NCBI GenBank assembly: GCA_021768705.1
Contig: JAETUG010000004.1
Coordinates: 52,425 to 116,424 of the forward strand
Direction: 5' to 3'
DNA from: Bacillota bacterium
GTDB lineage: Bacteria > Bacillota > Clostridia > Lachnospirales > Anaerotignaceae
DNA length: 64,000 nucleotides
In this document: positions 9,754-18,756 of the stretch, piece by piece
Numbering within the stretch: the stretch's first letter is position 1
Layout of the letters: every line of letters begins with the position of its first letter
Made by a program: the position numbers and the translations under genes
The notes under the pieces: generated by a model
What the model was told of the DNA's origin: nothing
Seen by the model: only the letters and a program-made list of their open reading frames with translations
The model's database searches: none

Positions 9754-10905
9754 ATGCAATTAGATAAAGAAACCATCCGCAAGCTGCGGGGGCTCATCCT
9801 GTTCACGCTGGTGACTCTGGTTGGGCTTTTGCGGTTCGATATGGTGCTGGGGGCAGTCAGATTTGTTCTGCATATCCTGTTCCCCTTCCTGCTGGGCGGC
9901 ACCATCGCCTTTGTGCTGAGCGTACCCATGGGGCGCATCGAAAAACGCTGTTTTGGCAGCGTGAAACCAAACAGTAAGCTGAAAAAATCTGCCGCCCCCC
10001 TAAGCCTCGTCCTAACACTGATCTTCGTTCTGGCCCTTTTGGGGCTTGTGGTGGTCGTTGTTCTGCCGGAACTGGGCAGCACCATTGCTACCCTGGGCAA
10101 GACCCTGCCGGAAAAAGTTCCCCTTCTGCTGAAACAGGTTGAACTGCTTTTTGCAAACAACCCTGACCTGATCCAATATATCGAAGAGATCGAAAGCAAC
10201 CTGAATTGGGAAGAGATCATCAATCAGCTGGTAAATTTCTTCCGCTTCGGCGCAAATACCATGCTGGATTCTACCATCAGCGTGGCAAAGGGCATCGTCA
10301 GCGGCATAGGTACCTTCTTCATTTCCTTTGTTTTCGCCTGCTATATCCTGCTGCAGCAGGAAGCCTTGGGCAGACAAGCCAGAAAGCTGCTTTTTGCCTA
10401 TCTAAAAAAAGAACGGGCAGAGGAGATCCTGCGTATCTGCGCCCTGACCCACCGCACCTTCACCAATTTCCTGACAGGACAATGCTTGGAAGCTGTCATT
10501 TTGGGCGTAATGTTCTTTCTCGCCATGACGATTTTGCGATTCCCCTTTGCGGTTTTGGTGGGTGTACTGATTGCTTTTACAGCACTGATCCCAATTTTCG
10601 GGGCATTCGTAGGCTGCGCCGTGGGAACATTTCTGATCCTGACAGTAAATCCGCCCCAGGCTTTGGCATTCATCGTTCTGTTCTTGATTTTGCAACAGAT
10701 CGAAGGCAATCTGATTTACCCAAAGGTGGTGGGCGGCTCCATCGGTCTGCCTGCCATCTGGGTGCTGGCGGCAGTATCTTTGGGCGGCAGTTTGTTTGGC
10801 GTTGTGGGGATGCTGGTGTTTATCCCCATCGTTTCTGTGCTGTATACCCTGCTGAAGGAAAATGTCCATAACCGATTGAAGAAAAAACAAATCGATGTAA
10901 AATAA
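9754..10905 (+). CDS. AI-2E family transporter
   Basis: Multi-TM protein; GTFFISFVFACYILLQQE, LIAFTALIPIFGAFVGCAVG, LQQIEGNLIYPKVVGGSIGLPAIWVLAAV. Confidence 0.92.
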   Translation: MQLDKETIRKLRGLILFTLVTLVGLLRFDMVLGAVRFVLHILFPFLLGGTIAFVLSVPMGRIEKRCFGSVKPNSKLKKSAAPLSLVLTLIFVLALLGLVVVVVLPELGSTIATLGKTLPEKVPLLLKQVELLFANNPDLIQYIEEIESNLNWEEIINQLVNFFRFGANTMLDSTISVAKGIVSGIGTFFISFVFACYILLQQEALGRQARKLLFAYLKKERAEEILRICALTHRTFTNFLTGQCLEAVILGVMFFLAMTILRFPFAVLVGVLIAFTALIPIFGAFVGCAVGTFLILTVNPPQALAFIVLFLILQQIEGNLIYPKVVGGSIGLPAIWVLAAVSLGGSLFGVVGMLVFIPIVSVLYTLLKENVHNRLKKKQIDVK

Positions 10906-10908
10906 TAA

Positions 10909-10942
10909 AATCCGCAAACACACCAGTTTGCGGATTTTATTT
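10909..10942. terminator. Hairpin AAAATCCGCAAAC..GTTTGCGGATTTT
   Basis: Perfect inverted repeat between convergent genes. Confidence 0.75.
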
Positions 10943-11176
10943 TCTTCTCTCATAAGGCTCTGGATTATCTGTCAGCCCAACCAGATAATCCACACTTGTT
11001 CCATAAAATTCTGCTAATTTTATTACAATATCCAAGGGATAGTTCAATACACCTATTTCATACTGAGAGTATGTATTTTGCTTTACATTCAAATATAAGG
11101 CTACCTGAGACTGGGTAAGACCTTTATCTATTCGAAGATTTCTAATTCTTTCGTATTTCAAAACCTCATTTCTCAT
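10937..11176 (-). CDS. XRE-family helix-turn-helix regulator (79 aa)
   Basis: IRNLRIDKGLTQSQVALYLNVKQNTYSQYEIGVLNYPLDIVIKLAEFYGTSVDYLVGLT. Confidence 0.92.
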   Translation of the reverse strand: MRNEVLKYERIRNLRIDKGLTQSQVALYLNVKQNTYSQYEIGVLNYPLDIVIKLAEFYGTSVDYLVGLTDNPEPYERRK

Positions 11177-11196
11177 GCCATCACCAATTTTATTGT

Positions 11197-11245
11197 AAAT
11201 ATCTTAAAAAAAGATATTTCATTTTATCTTAAATTAAGATAAAAT
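11197..11245. promoter_or_regulatory. Two adjacent palindromic operators, core ATCTT-N5-AAGAT
   Basis: AAATATCTTaaaaaAAGATATTT (11197-11219) and ATTTTATCTTaaattAAGATAAAAT (11221-11245) in the divergent promoter region. Confidence 0.7.
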
Positions 11246-11262
11246 TAGTTTGGGTGATAAAT

Positions 11263-11550
11263 ATGAATCTATACAATGAAATTAAAAAACACTTTCCAAA
11301 AATGGCAATATTCCTTTCTCTAAAATCTCTAAAAGAGTTTTTAGAATGTGATTACGAGCATTTATGTTTTTATCATTTTGGTTTTGGAACTTGGATCAGA
11401 AATGAACTTTTACAAGAAAATCAGCCCTTATATGATGCCTTTCTTTCTTGCGGTATCTCACAAAAAGACGACATGTCTTTTTTGATGATTCAACTATTTT
11501 ATGTCTACTTAAAACCAAAATATAATCAAAAATTTTATGGCAAAAAATAA
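11263..11550 (+). CDS. Small hypothetical protein with HFGFGTWIRNELL motif (DUF6794-like, tentative)
   Basis: NLYNEIKKHF...CFYHFGFGTWIRNELLQENQPLYDAFLSCGISQKDDMSFLMIQLFYVYLK. Confidence 0.6.
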   Translation: MNLYNEIKKHFPKMAIFLSLKSLKEFLECDYEHLCFYHFGFGTWIRNELLQENQPLYDAFLSCGISQKDDMSFLMIQLFYVYLKPKYNQKFYGKK

Positions 11551-11648
11551 GAAAGACCCTTTAAGAAAGTAGCAATAAGAAAACAAGAAATTCTTAAATT
11601 ATGTTTTCCTAAACTGCAACTATGTAAAAGAGTCTTTCTGGTATGAAT

Positions 11649-12452
11649 TTATGAAATTTCTGCACTTTCCAGATACCTGCAAATGGCTCGATAATACGCC
11701 GCCGCTGCCATTTTGCAGCCTTCCTCCGTACCGAATTTTTCCACATCATCCGCATTGGTGACAAAGCACTGCTCCGCCAAAACCGCAGGACAATCCATAT
11801 TTTTCAGCATCCCGAAGGTATCATAATCATAGATTTCCGTATCGCTGGAATCCACCAGCAGCTTTTCACCGTTTGCATCATAATAGCCAAAACGCACACC
11901 GTCGGTGCCACGTAGCTTCGCCCCTACGGTTTGCATTTCCTCCGCCAAAAGCTCCGCAAAGGCAAGGCTGACCTCGTGATTTTCATAGCCCGGTGGGGAA
12001 GGATAGCACTCAAAGCCCTTGGCACTGCTGGCATCATTGGAGTTGCCATGGATGGAAAGCATCAAATCGGGATGATGCCGCCGCAGTTTTTCATTCCGCT
12101 CGGTGATGGATTTTCCTTCCCCTTCCTTACGGGAAAGTATGATGCGAAATCGCCCATCTTCTTCCAAAAGGGTCTGCAATTCCGCCACCGTGCGCTCCGT
12201 CAGCTCTACTTCGTTGATGATGCCCTCTGCCCCTATGTCTACGCCGCCATGACCGGCGTCCAGGGCAATCGTGTAGGGTTTACCGAAGGTATAATATATC
12301 AGAAAGCCAAAATAGCCAATGGCAAATAAAAGCACTGCCCATTTCAGTTTTTTGAGCAAGCCGCCCTTTCGTTTGCGGCGGTGGGTCCGTTGCTCTCGTG
12401 TGGTCCTTGGCTGCCGCTGTGGCTCAAATTCCCTCCAATTCTTCCCTTTCAT
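11649..12452 (-). CDS. N-acetylmuramoyl-L-alanine amidase (Amidase_3)
   Basis: IALDAGHGGVDIGAEGIINEVELT, LMLSIHGNSNDASSAKGFECY, AVLAEQCFVTN. Confidence 0.92.
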   Translation of the reverse strand: MKGKNWREFEPQRQPRTTREQRTHRRKRKGGLLKKLKWAVLLFAIGYFGFLIYYTFGKPYTIALDAGHGGVDIGAEGIINEVELTERTVAELQTLLEEDGRFRIILSRKEGEGKSITERNEKLRRHHPDLMLSIHGNSNDASSAKGFECYPSPPGYENHEVSLAFAELLAEEMQTVGAKLRGTDGVRFGYYDANGEKLLVDSSDTEIYDYDTFGMLKNMDCPAVLAEQCFVTNADDVEKFGTEEGCKMAAAAYYRAICRYLESAEIS

Positions 12453-12538
12453 CCTTTTTCCTTCTCCCCAAAAGTTTTTTCTTTCAGTATAAATCAAAAT
12501 TCACAAAAAAAATTAAAGATTTCTTTAATATTTCCCGA

Positions 12539-13228
12539 TTAAATTTCAAATTTTTCATTTTCCGCCGTAATCTTCCGGATCGTTTCCCCATAACCCAGTT
12601 CCTTCAAAAGATCACACACCTCGAAATGTCCCCAGAAATGCATGGGGAACAACACCCTTGCGCCAACGGTTTTCAAGAAATAATTCACTGCCCAGAAATA
12701 TTTATCCTGCAGGCGCAGATCGGCAGGCACAAATGCCACATCGATCTGCTCCCCTTTCAGCTTATCGATCTCTGTGGTATAGCTGCGTGCAATGTCATTA
12801 TTGAAATCGTCAGACTCCCCATTCCAGTGCCACCAGTTCAGGTCACCGGCGTGGTAGATGGTCTTGCCATCGGCTTTCACCAGAAAAGCCACGCCTTCGT
12901 CATTAGACTGCAGTGTTTCAATATGGATGCCGCCAAAATCATGGCTTTCATGGGGATTTACTGTCAGCACTTCTCCCTGAAATTCCAGTTCCGTCCGCAC
13001 ATCGGAGGACAGGACATACTTTACATGGGGCAATTTCCCCCAATCCAGAATACGTCTGTCGTAATGATCCTCATGGGCATGGGAAACGAATACAAAAATA
13101 TCCTTATCGCCATAAGCGGTGGGATCGAAATACGCCTTGCGTCCCCCTTCTGTATAATAATCGAACAGCAGTACCTTTGTCTCCGTCTCCACGGAAAAAC
13201 CGCTGTGGTGCAGATAGGTTATTTGCAT
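12539..13228 (-). CDS. MBL-fold metallohydrolase (UlaG-like)
   Basis: VFVSHAHEDHYDRRIL, IYHAGDLNWWHW, VLFPMHFWGHFE. Confidence 0.88.
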   Translation of the reverse strand: MQITYLHHSGFSVETETKVLLFDYYTEGGRKAYFDPTAYGDKDIFVFVSHAHEDHYDRRILDWGKLPHVKYVLSSDVRTELEFQGEVLTVNPHESHDFGGIHIETLQSNDEGVAFLVKADGKTIYHAGDLNWWHWNGESDDFNNDIARSYTTEIDKLKGEQIDVAFVPADLRLQDKYFWAVNYFLKTVGARVLFPMHFWGHFEVCDLLKELGYGETIRKITAENEKFEI

Positions 13229-13321
13229 AAGATCGCTCCTTTTCGTGATATTGTTTCCATCTTATCACAAACGAAAAGGGAGCGCAAACACAGTACGCTC
13301 CCTTTCTTCATAAATACGTTC

Positions 13322-15958
13322 TTATAAATACTGTTCGGGGTCCTGATAAATCCCATTCAGCTGAATTTCATAATGGCAATGAATCCCTGTTGCCATACCC
13401 GTTTTGCCGCTCAATCCAAGGGCATCTCCCTTTTTCACGGTATCGCCGGCTTTCACATCCAGTTGGGAAAGGTGTGCATAAAGGGTCGTGAAGCCGTTCA
13501 GATGATTGAGCTTCACATAATTTCCCCTAGTGGCATCAAAGCCCGCTTCCAGCACAATGCCATCTGCCGTAGCAGAAACGGGGATATTTTTCCCTTCGGA
13601 AGAAAAGTCTGTTCCCAGATGCTTCACCTCGCTATTCGTTATAGGATTCTTTCTGGTGGAAAAGGGGGCGGAAATGGTTCTGCTTTCGGTGGGATAGCCG
13701 GAGGGAATATTGCTGTTCTCTGCCGCTTCTTCCGCAGGAATTTTTTCCCAATACCCCTGTCTGACTTCCGTAATAATGTCATTTCCGTTTTCGTCTTTTT
13801 CAAAGCCAAGGGTAAAACTTCCACCATAACCGATACTTTCATTTTTCAGCCATTTGGTCCATTCTTCCCTTGTCATGGTATAAGGATCTTCCCCCACTTC
13901 ACCCATAATGATGACCGCATCTTCTGCTACTTCAAATACACCGCCCTGTTCCAGATACAGGTCGAAATAGCCATTATTTGTTCTGCCTGTCGCATCGGAA
14001 ATACGGATCTTGCGCTCTACTGTAACTGCATCCTCCCATTTTGTAGGAGAAATGTATGCAAACCAACCATCTGCCGGCTCCTCCTTATAACATGCTTTCG
14101 ATGCAACATTTTTGTTCTCAAATGTAATTGTATGGGGATTGCCATCATCGTTGTAAAGACAGAAGGTATCCGGATAACAGGTATCCTCGTAAATGCGCCC
14201 TTCGCCCGGCAATACTTCACAGGTAAAGCGCATATAGCTATTGCTTTCCTGCTGTTGATAATATTCCTGATATAAAATATCATACTCTTTACTGCCTCGA
14301 TTCTTCAGCTTCTTGAGAAAAGAAGTTTCTGCGGGGTCTGCAAAACAGTTGCGGTGCAGAATCTGCAGTCCGAAATCTACGGTCACTTCATCCCTGCCAT
14401 TTGCCAGCCGTTTTCGTTCCACATTGGTGATATTGAAATTAAATTCTTCCAACTCATAAATCTGCCAACTACTCTGGCTGATCATTCCAACTACACTCTG
14501 ATACAAGAAGTCCCAGATACCTTCATCCAATTCCATGCCCTTTCTGCCGATGACAGGATGCACCTTACCATCCTCCCAATACAGATTGGAGGTCAGATAG
14601 CTTTCCACCACTGTTTTGCCATTTTCTTCTCCAAATTTCAGCAGCTCCTTCATGGTATACTGCTGGGGTGTGCTGTCCTGCATGGTATAGGTAATGATAG
14701 CGACATTTTCCTTATCCTCCACGGCATAGGACATGACCCAAGGGCTGGACCAGCCGATGCTATAACTCCATTCCTCTCCATCCAAGCTCTTTTGTTCTTC
14801 AATAAATTGTGCTTTGGCTGTCTCACCCATGCGGTCATAGCGAACCTTCCCATCCCTTTGGGAAAGGGCTTCCGCCCAAAGCTCTACAATCTCCTGCTGT
14901 TCCGTTGTGAGGGCAGTGTTTCTTTCTGCCGTTTCCATGGCAGATTCATCTTCCCCACCATAGCTGACCAGACAGCCGCAGGTCAATGCCAGCACCAATG
15001 TCATGGCAACCAGCGCCATGCCCCGTTTTCGTTTTTCTCCATTCAAAATTTCCACCAGCCTTTCCTGTAATGCCTTTTTCCCATCGGTAAAGCAAGTCGT
15101 CAGTGCTGCCTGCTTTTGTAAGCTATGCTCCGCCACCTGCAAAATCATCAGGCTATATGCTTTGCGGTATGCAGCATCCTTGCCCTGTACCGCTTCTCCG
15201 TCGCAGGAAATCTCCAAATCTCTGTTTGCCCGCTTCACCAACAACCACACCAAAGGGTTGAACCAATGAAGGCTCCTTGCCAGAAGTAGAATCAGTTTAT
15301 ACCATAAATCCCTTCTGCGCCAATGAATCAGCTCGTGACGGAAAATCATTTCCATCTCCTGCGGACGATATCCTTCATGGGGCAGATATATTTTCGTCTG
15401 AAATAGTCCCACCGCCATGGGTGTTTCCAAAGCAGGGCAAATGATTAGGGGCGGTCGTTTTTCTCCTGCCATTTCCCTGTAAAAATCCATTGTTTCCGCC
15501 GAGGGCTGCTTTTCCCATCGCTTCAACAGCTGCTTCATCCGCAAAGTTGATGCCACTGTACGCAGCATGGAAATTGCCGCCCCTGCCAACCATAGGGCAA
15601 AGAAAATTTCCATGGGCGTGATGGCGGAAATCGGCTCTTCTACAGGCTGTTTTTCCCCATCTGCCACGACCACAGGGGTCATGTCTGCTTTTGCGGCGGC
15701 ATCCAACGCATCTCCGCCCAAGGCAACAGGCACCCACTGCATAGCGGTCTCCCTGGGAATATCCAAATGGATGGGGGCTGTTTCCTGCGGCAGCGTCAGA
15801 TTCCACGGAACCAGAAGCCGTACCGCCACAACCAACCACACCCCATAGGATACCTTTGCCGTATATCGATTGGAAAGCCGTGGCAAAAGCCACAACGCCA
15901 AAAGGATGAACGGTACCATCCAAAGGCTGACCTTGATATATTCCAGAAAAATACCCAT
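13322..15958 (-). CDS. BlaR1-type M56 metallopeptidase fused to a C-terminal M23 (LytM) peptidase domain
   Basis: M56 motif FRHELIHWRRRDLWYK; C-terminal M23 motifs HLGTDF, LYAHLS, GIHCHYEIQLNG. Confidence 0.9.
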   Translation of the reverse strand: MGIFLEYIKVSLWMVPFILLALWLLPRLSNRYTAKVSYGVWLVVAVRLLVPWNLTLPQETAPIHLDIPRETAMQWVPVALGGDALDAAAKADMTPVVVADGEKQPVEEPISAITPMEIFFALWLAGAAISMLRTVASTLRMKQLLKRWEKQPSAETMDFYREMAGEKRPPLIICPALETPMAVGLFQTKIYLPHEGYRPQEMEMIFRHELIHWRRRDLWYKLILLLARSLHWFNPLVWLLVKRANRDLEISCDGEAVQGKDAAYRKAYSLMILQVAEHSLQKQAALTTCFTDGKKALQERLVEILNGEKRKRGMALVAMTLVLALTCGCLVSYGGEDESAMETAERNTALTTEQQEIVELWAEALSQRDGKVRYDRMGETAKAQFIEEQKSLDGEEWSYSIGWSSPWVMSYAVEDKENVAIITYTMQDSTPQQYTMKELLKFGEENGKTVVESYLTSNLYWEDGKVHPVIGRKGMELDEGIWDFLYQSVVGMISQSSWQIYELEEFNFNITNVERKRLANGRDEVTVDFGLQILHRNCFADPAETSFLKKLKNRGSKEYDILYQEYYQQQESNSYMRFTCEVLPGEGRIYEDTCYPDTFCLYNDDGNPHTITFENKNVASKACYKEEPADGWFAYISPTKWEDAVTVERKIRISDATGRTNNGYFDLYLEQGGVFEVAEDAVIIMGEVGEDPYTMTREEWTKWLKNESIGYGGSFTLGFEKDENGNDIITEVRQGYWEKIPAEEAAENSNIPSGYPTESRTISAPFSTRKNPITNSEVKHLGTDFSSEGKNIPVSATADGIVLEAGFDATRGNYVKLNHLNGFTTLYAHLSQLDVKAGDTVKKGDALGLSGKTGMATGIHCHYEIQLNGIYQDPEQYL

Positions 15959-15962
15959 CGAA

Positions 15963-16340
15963 TCACCCCTTCGTTTTCTGCTCGATGAATGTCTTTAAAT
16001 CTTCCAATTCCTCCTTCGTCACGGAATGGTTTTCGTATAAGCACGCCACCAAATCCCGCAGAGAACCGCCCGTCCATTTTCGGAAATAACGGCGGCTGTC
16101 CTCTGCCAGATAGTCTTCCTCTGTCACCAGCGGATCATAAAAACGGCTTTTGCCCCGTTTTTCTGTGGCAAGAAACCCTCTATTCACCAGCCTGCCCAAA
16201 AGAGTCTGCAAAGCAGAGAGATTCCATGGACGTTCCTTCTGCAGTTCTTCCCGAATGGCAGAAGTGCTGATGGGCGTTTCGCTATGCCAAATGACCTGCA
16301 TCACCTTTAATTCCGTATCCGGCAATTTTTGTTTTTCCAT
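15963..16340 (-). CDS. BlaI/MecI/CopY family transcriptional repressor
   Basis: LPDTELKVMQVIWHSETPISTSAIREELQKERPWNLSALQTLLGRLVNRGFLATEKRGKSRFYDPLVTEEDYL; adjacent to M56 gene. Confidence 0.93.
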   Translation of the reverse strand: MEKQKLPDTELKVMQVIWHSETPISTSAIREELQKERPWNLSALQTLLGRLVNRGFLATEKRGKSRFYDPLVTEEDYLAEDSRRYFRKWTGGSLRDLVACLYENHSVTKEELEDLKTFIEQKTKG

Positions 16341-16470
16341 ACGCTCACCTCTTTTGCCTACATTTGTATGTTTATTTATAACATACATCCGTATGTCTAT
16401 TTTGTCAAGAAAAAAATACCAATCCCCTAAAACGTAAGAAATTGGTATTTTATAAACTGAAATAACTCTC

Positions 16471-17019
16471 TTAAATGGCTCTCACTGCCCCTGTATGAGG
16501 ATCCATGATAAAGCCCAGTACCTCCAGATCCTTCGGCAGGAGAGGATGATTTTCGATGGCATCCACCGTACTCTGCACCGAATCATAAATATCACCGAAG
16601 CCTGTCAGCCATTGCTCCACATTCTTGTGGTTTTCATCCACATGGTTGATGGCTTCTTGAGAAATGCCCCGTTCCTTCATTTTTGCGATCATTTTCTTGG
16701 GGTCCAACAATCTGCCGCCGCAATCGTCATGCCCGATGACGAGGACAGTATCCACGCCCAACTCATAGACCGCCACCAGCAAGCTGAAAATCACACTGCC
16801 ATAGGGGTGCATCACACGTCCCCCTGCGTTTTTGATCAGCTTCACATCGCCGTTTTTCAGCCCCAGTGCCGCAGGCAGCAGCTCTGTCATGCGGGTATCC
16901 ATGCAAGCCAAAATAGCAATCTTGCGATCGGGATATTTTGTAGTCTCGTATTTTTCATACAAACCATGCTCAACAAATACACGATTATATTCCAGCATCT
17001 TTTTTACAAATTCATTCAT
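16471..17019 (-). CDS. Beta-carbonic anhydrase
   Basis: ILACMDTRMTELLPAALGLKNGDVKLIKNAGGRV, VLVIGHDDCGG zinc-ligand motifs. Confidence 0.93.
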   Translation of the reverse strand: MNEFVKKMLEYNRVFVEHGLYEKYETTKYPDRKIAILACMDTRMTELLPAALGLKNGDVKLIKNAGGRVMHPYGSVIFSLLVAVYELGVDTVLVIGHDDCGGRLLDPKKMIAKMKERGISQEAINHVDENHKNVEQWLTGFGDIYDSVQSTVDAIENHPLLPKDLEVLGFIMDPHTGAVRAI

Positions 17020-17102
17020 ATCTGTATCACCTCATGTCAAAGATTCCCTATTATTATACTGCATTTTCAGGGAATTGGAAAGAGGCGGCTGCTAAGGGCC
17101 TT

Positions 17103-17405
17103 TTATCGTATCGTCAAAAGAATTTCAATCAAATCCGAAACGATTTTTTGATGCTTCGGTATCAATTTTCTGTAACCAGAAAGCAGCTTATTTCCCTCCC
17201 GCATTGTGTTTACGCCTAGAAGTTCATCTGTCGTCACATCAAGAAGTTTTGCCAATGAGATCAGGTCATCAAAAGCAGGTTCATTTCTGCCGCTTTCATA
17301 ATTGGCGATGGCAGTATAGCCATAATGCAGTTTTTTTCCCAAATCTGCCTGAGAATATTTTTTTTGCTTTCGGAAATATTTTAAATTTTTTGCAAAATCC
17401 GACAT
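17103..17405 (-). CDS. XRE-family helix-turn-helix regulator (100 aa)
   Basis: LKYFRKQKKYSQADLGKKLHYGYTAIANYESGRNEPAFDDLISLAKLLDVTTDELLG. Confidence 0.92.
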   Translation of the reverse strand: MSDFAKNLKYFRKQKKYSQADLGKKLHYGYTAIANYESGRNEPAFDDLISLAKLLDVTTDELLGVNTMREGNKLLSGYRKLIPKHQKIVSDLIEILLTIR

Positions 17406-17467
17406 AGAATCACCTCATATTTATTCCAAGCTTATATATTACTTTATATTACTTTATATTTAAAATC

Positions 17468-17493
17468 AATACTAAATAATATTTTATAGTATT
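17468..17493. promoter_or_regulatory. Palindrome AATACTA-N12-TAGTATT in XRE/RHH divergent region
   Basis: 7-bp inverted repeat just upstream of the first RHH gene. Confidence 0.55.
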
Positions 17494-17513
17494 GTTTTTG
17501 AGAGGTGATTTCC

Positions 17514-17675
17514 ATGGATACATTAAAGAAAAAACAACTCAGTGTCACATTAGATGAAGATTTAATCGAAGAAATCAAAGCTGTCGCAGAAGAATGCGAC
17601 CGTCCTTTTTCGCAATATGTCAATCTTGTTTTACGAGACTATTTGAAAAAGCAGAAGGAAACTCCACAGAATTGA
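17514..17675 (+). CDS. Ribbon-helix-helix (CopG/Arc-like) small protein, copy 1
   Basis: MDTLKKKQLSVTLDEDLIEEIKAVAEECDRPFSQYVNLVLRDYLKKQKETPQN, manual translation; RBS GAGGTGA. Confidence 0.8.
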   Translation: MDTLKKKQLSVTLDEDLIEEIKAVAEECDRPFSQYVNLVLRDYLKKQKETPQN

Positions 17676-17685
17676 GGTGTATAGA

Positions 17686-17847
17686 TTGAGACCCTTAAAG
17701 AAACGTGTCAGTATCGTTGTAGATCGAGAAATTTATGAGGAAATTAAAATTTTGGCAGAAAACAGCGACCGTTCCCTTTCCCAATATATCAATATGATCT
17801 TAAAGGAACATTTAACGGGAAAAAAACAAAAGGATATTTTTGATTAA
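17686..17847 (+). CDS. Ribbon-helix-helix small protein, copy 2 (TTG start)
   Basis: LRPLKKRVSIVVDREIYEEIKILAENSDRSLSQYINMILKEHLTGKKQKDIFD; RBS GAGGTG. Confidence 0.78.
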   Translation: MRPLKKRVSIVVDREIYEEIKILAENSDRSLSQYINMILKEHLTGKKQKDIFD

Positions 17848-17968
17848 ATAAGATTTTCCGAATGGAAAGTCTTGTTTTTTCTCGTTTAAATCAACCGCTT
17901 ATGAAAAAATAACGACTATATCTAAAACATTAAACCTTTCAACAGCTATTTTAATTGAGGTGAGAAAT

Positions 17969-18142
17969 TTGAGACCATTAAAACAAAAAGTTAGCGTAAC
18001 ATTGGATGAAGATATTGTAGAAAAAGTAAGAGAGCTTTCGGAAGAAAGCCAACGCTCTTTTTCCCAATATGTCAATTTAGTTTTGACCGAACATTTGAAA
18101 CGCTTGGAAAAAGGCGAACAAGAAGATATTTTCCAAAAATAA
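17969..18142 (+). CDS. Ribbon-helix-helix small protein, copy 3 (TTG start)
   Basis: LRPLKQKVSVTLDEDIVEKVRELSEESQRSFSQYVNLVLTEHLKRLEKGEQEDIFQK; RBS GAGGTGAG. Confidence 0.8.
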   Translation: MRPLKQKVSVTLDEDIVEKVRELSEESQRSFSQYVNLVLTEHLKRLEKGEQEDIFQK

Positions 18143-18152
18143 ACGCACACAA

Positions 18153-18183
18153 AAACACCTTCCGAATGGAAGGTGTTCAACTT
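18153..18183 (+). terminator. Hairpin AACACCTTCCgaatGGAAGGTGTT
   Basis: Inverted repeat after RHH copy 3. Confidence 0.65.
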
Positions 18184-18382
18184 TAGGCGAAGTAATTTTC
18201 TGCGCTTTACTTTGCAAAGCCACTTTGTGGCATCCCCATCCAGCAAAAAATACTTTTCCGAACTGTCTGAGCCTGCGTCTCTGTGAGGAAAAGTTTATTT
18301 TTGTGGATCGGGATAGATGCCACTGTGGCGTCCCCACATACAAAAAACACCTTCCGAACGAAAGGTGTTTTTTGCGTATAAA

Positions 18383-18722
18383 TGAGAGCAAGCCTGTAAG
18401 CCGGGTTCTGTTTTTCAGACAGCCATCTATCTTGGTCCGCTGTTGCCAGCGGCATCGTGCGACTTTTTCGAGACGGAACGAGCAGCCCCATGATCTCTGT
18501 TTGTCTTGCTTCGGGCGGAGTTTACATTGACCCATGATGTTACCACCACAGCGGTGGGCTCTTACCCCACCTTTCCATTATGACCTGCCAAGGCAGGCTA
18601 CCTATTTCTGTTGCACTTGTCCTGGAGTCGCCTCCGCCGGCCGTTAGCCGGCACCCTGCTCTGCGAAGCCCGGACTTTCCTCACTCACATAAAACGGCGA
18701 GCGCGACTGTCCAGCTTACTCA
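18383..18722 (-). ncRNA. rnpB: RNase P RNA
   Basis: Minus strand 5' AAGCTGGACAGTCGC...GAGGAAAGTCCGGGCTTCGCAGAGCAGGGTGCCGGCTAACGGCCGG...AGTGCAACAGAAA...ACAGAACCCGGCTTAC 3'; ends approximate. Confidence 0.95.
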
Positions 18723-18756
18723 CAAATAAAAATTATAATCTATTTTATTCCCTCTG

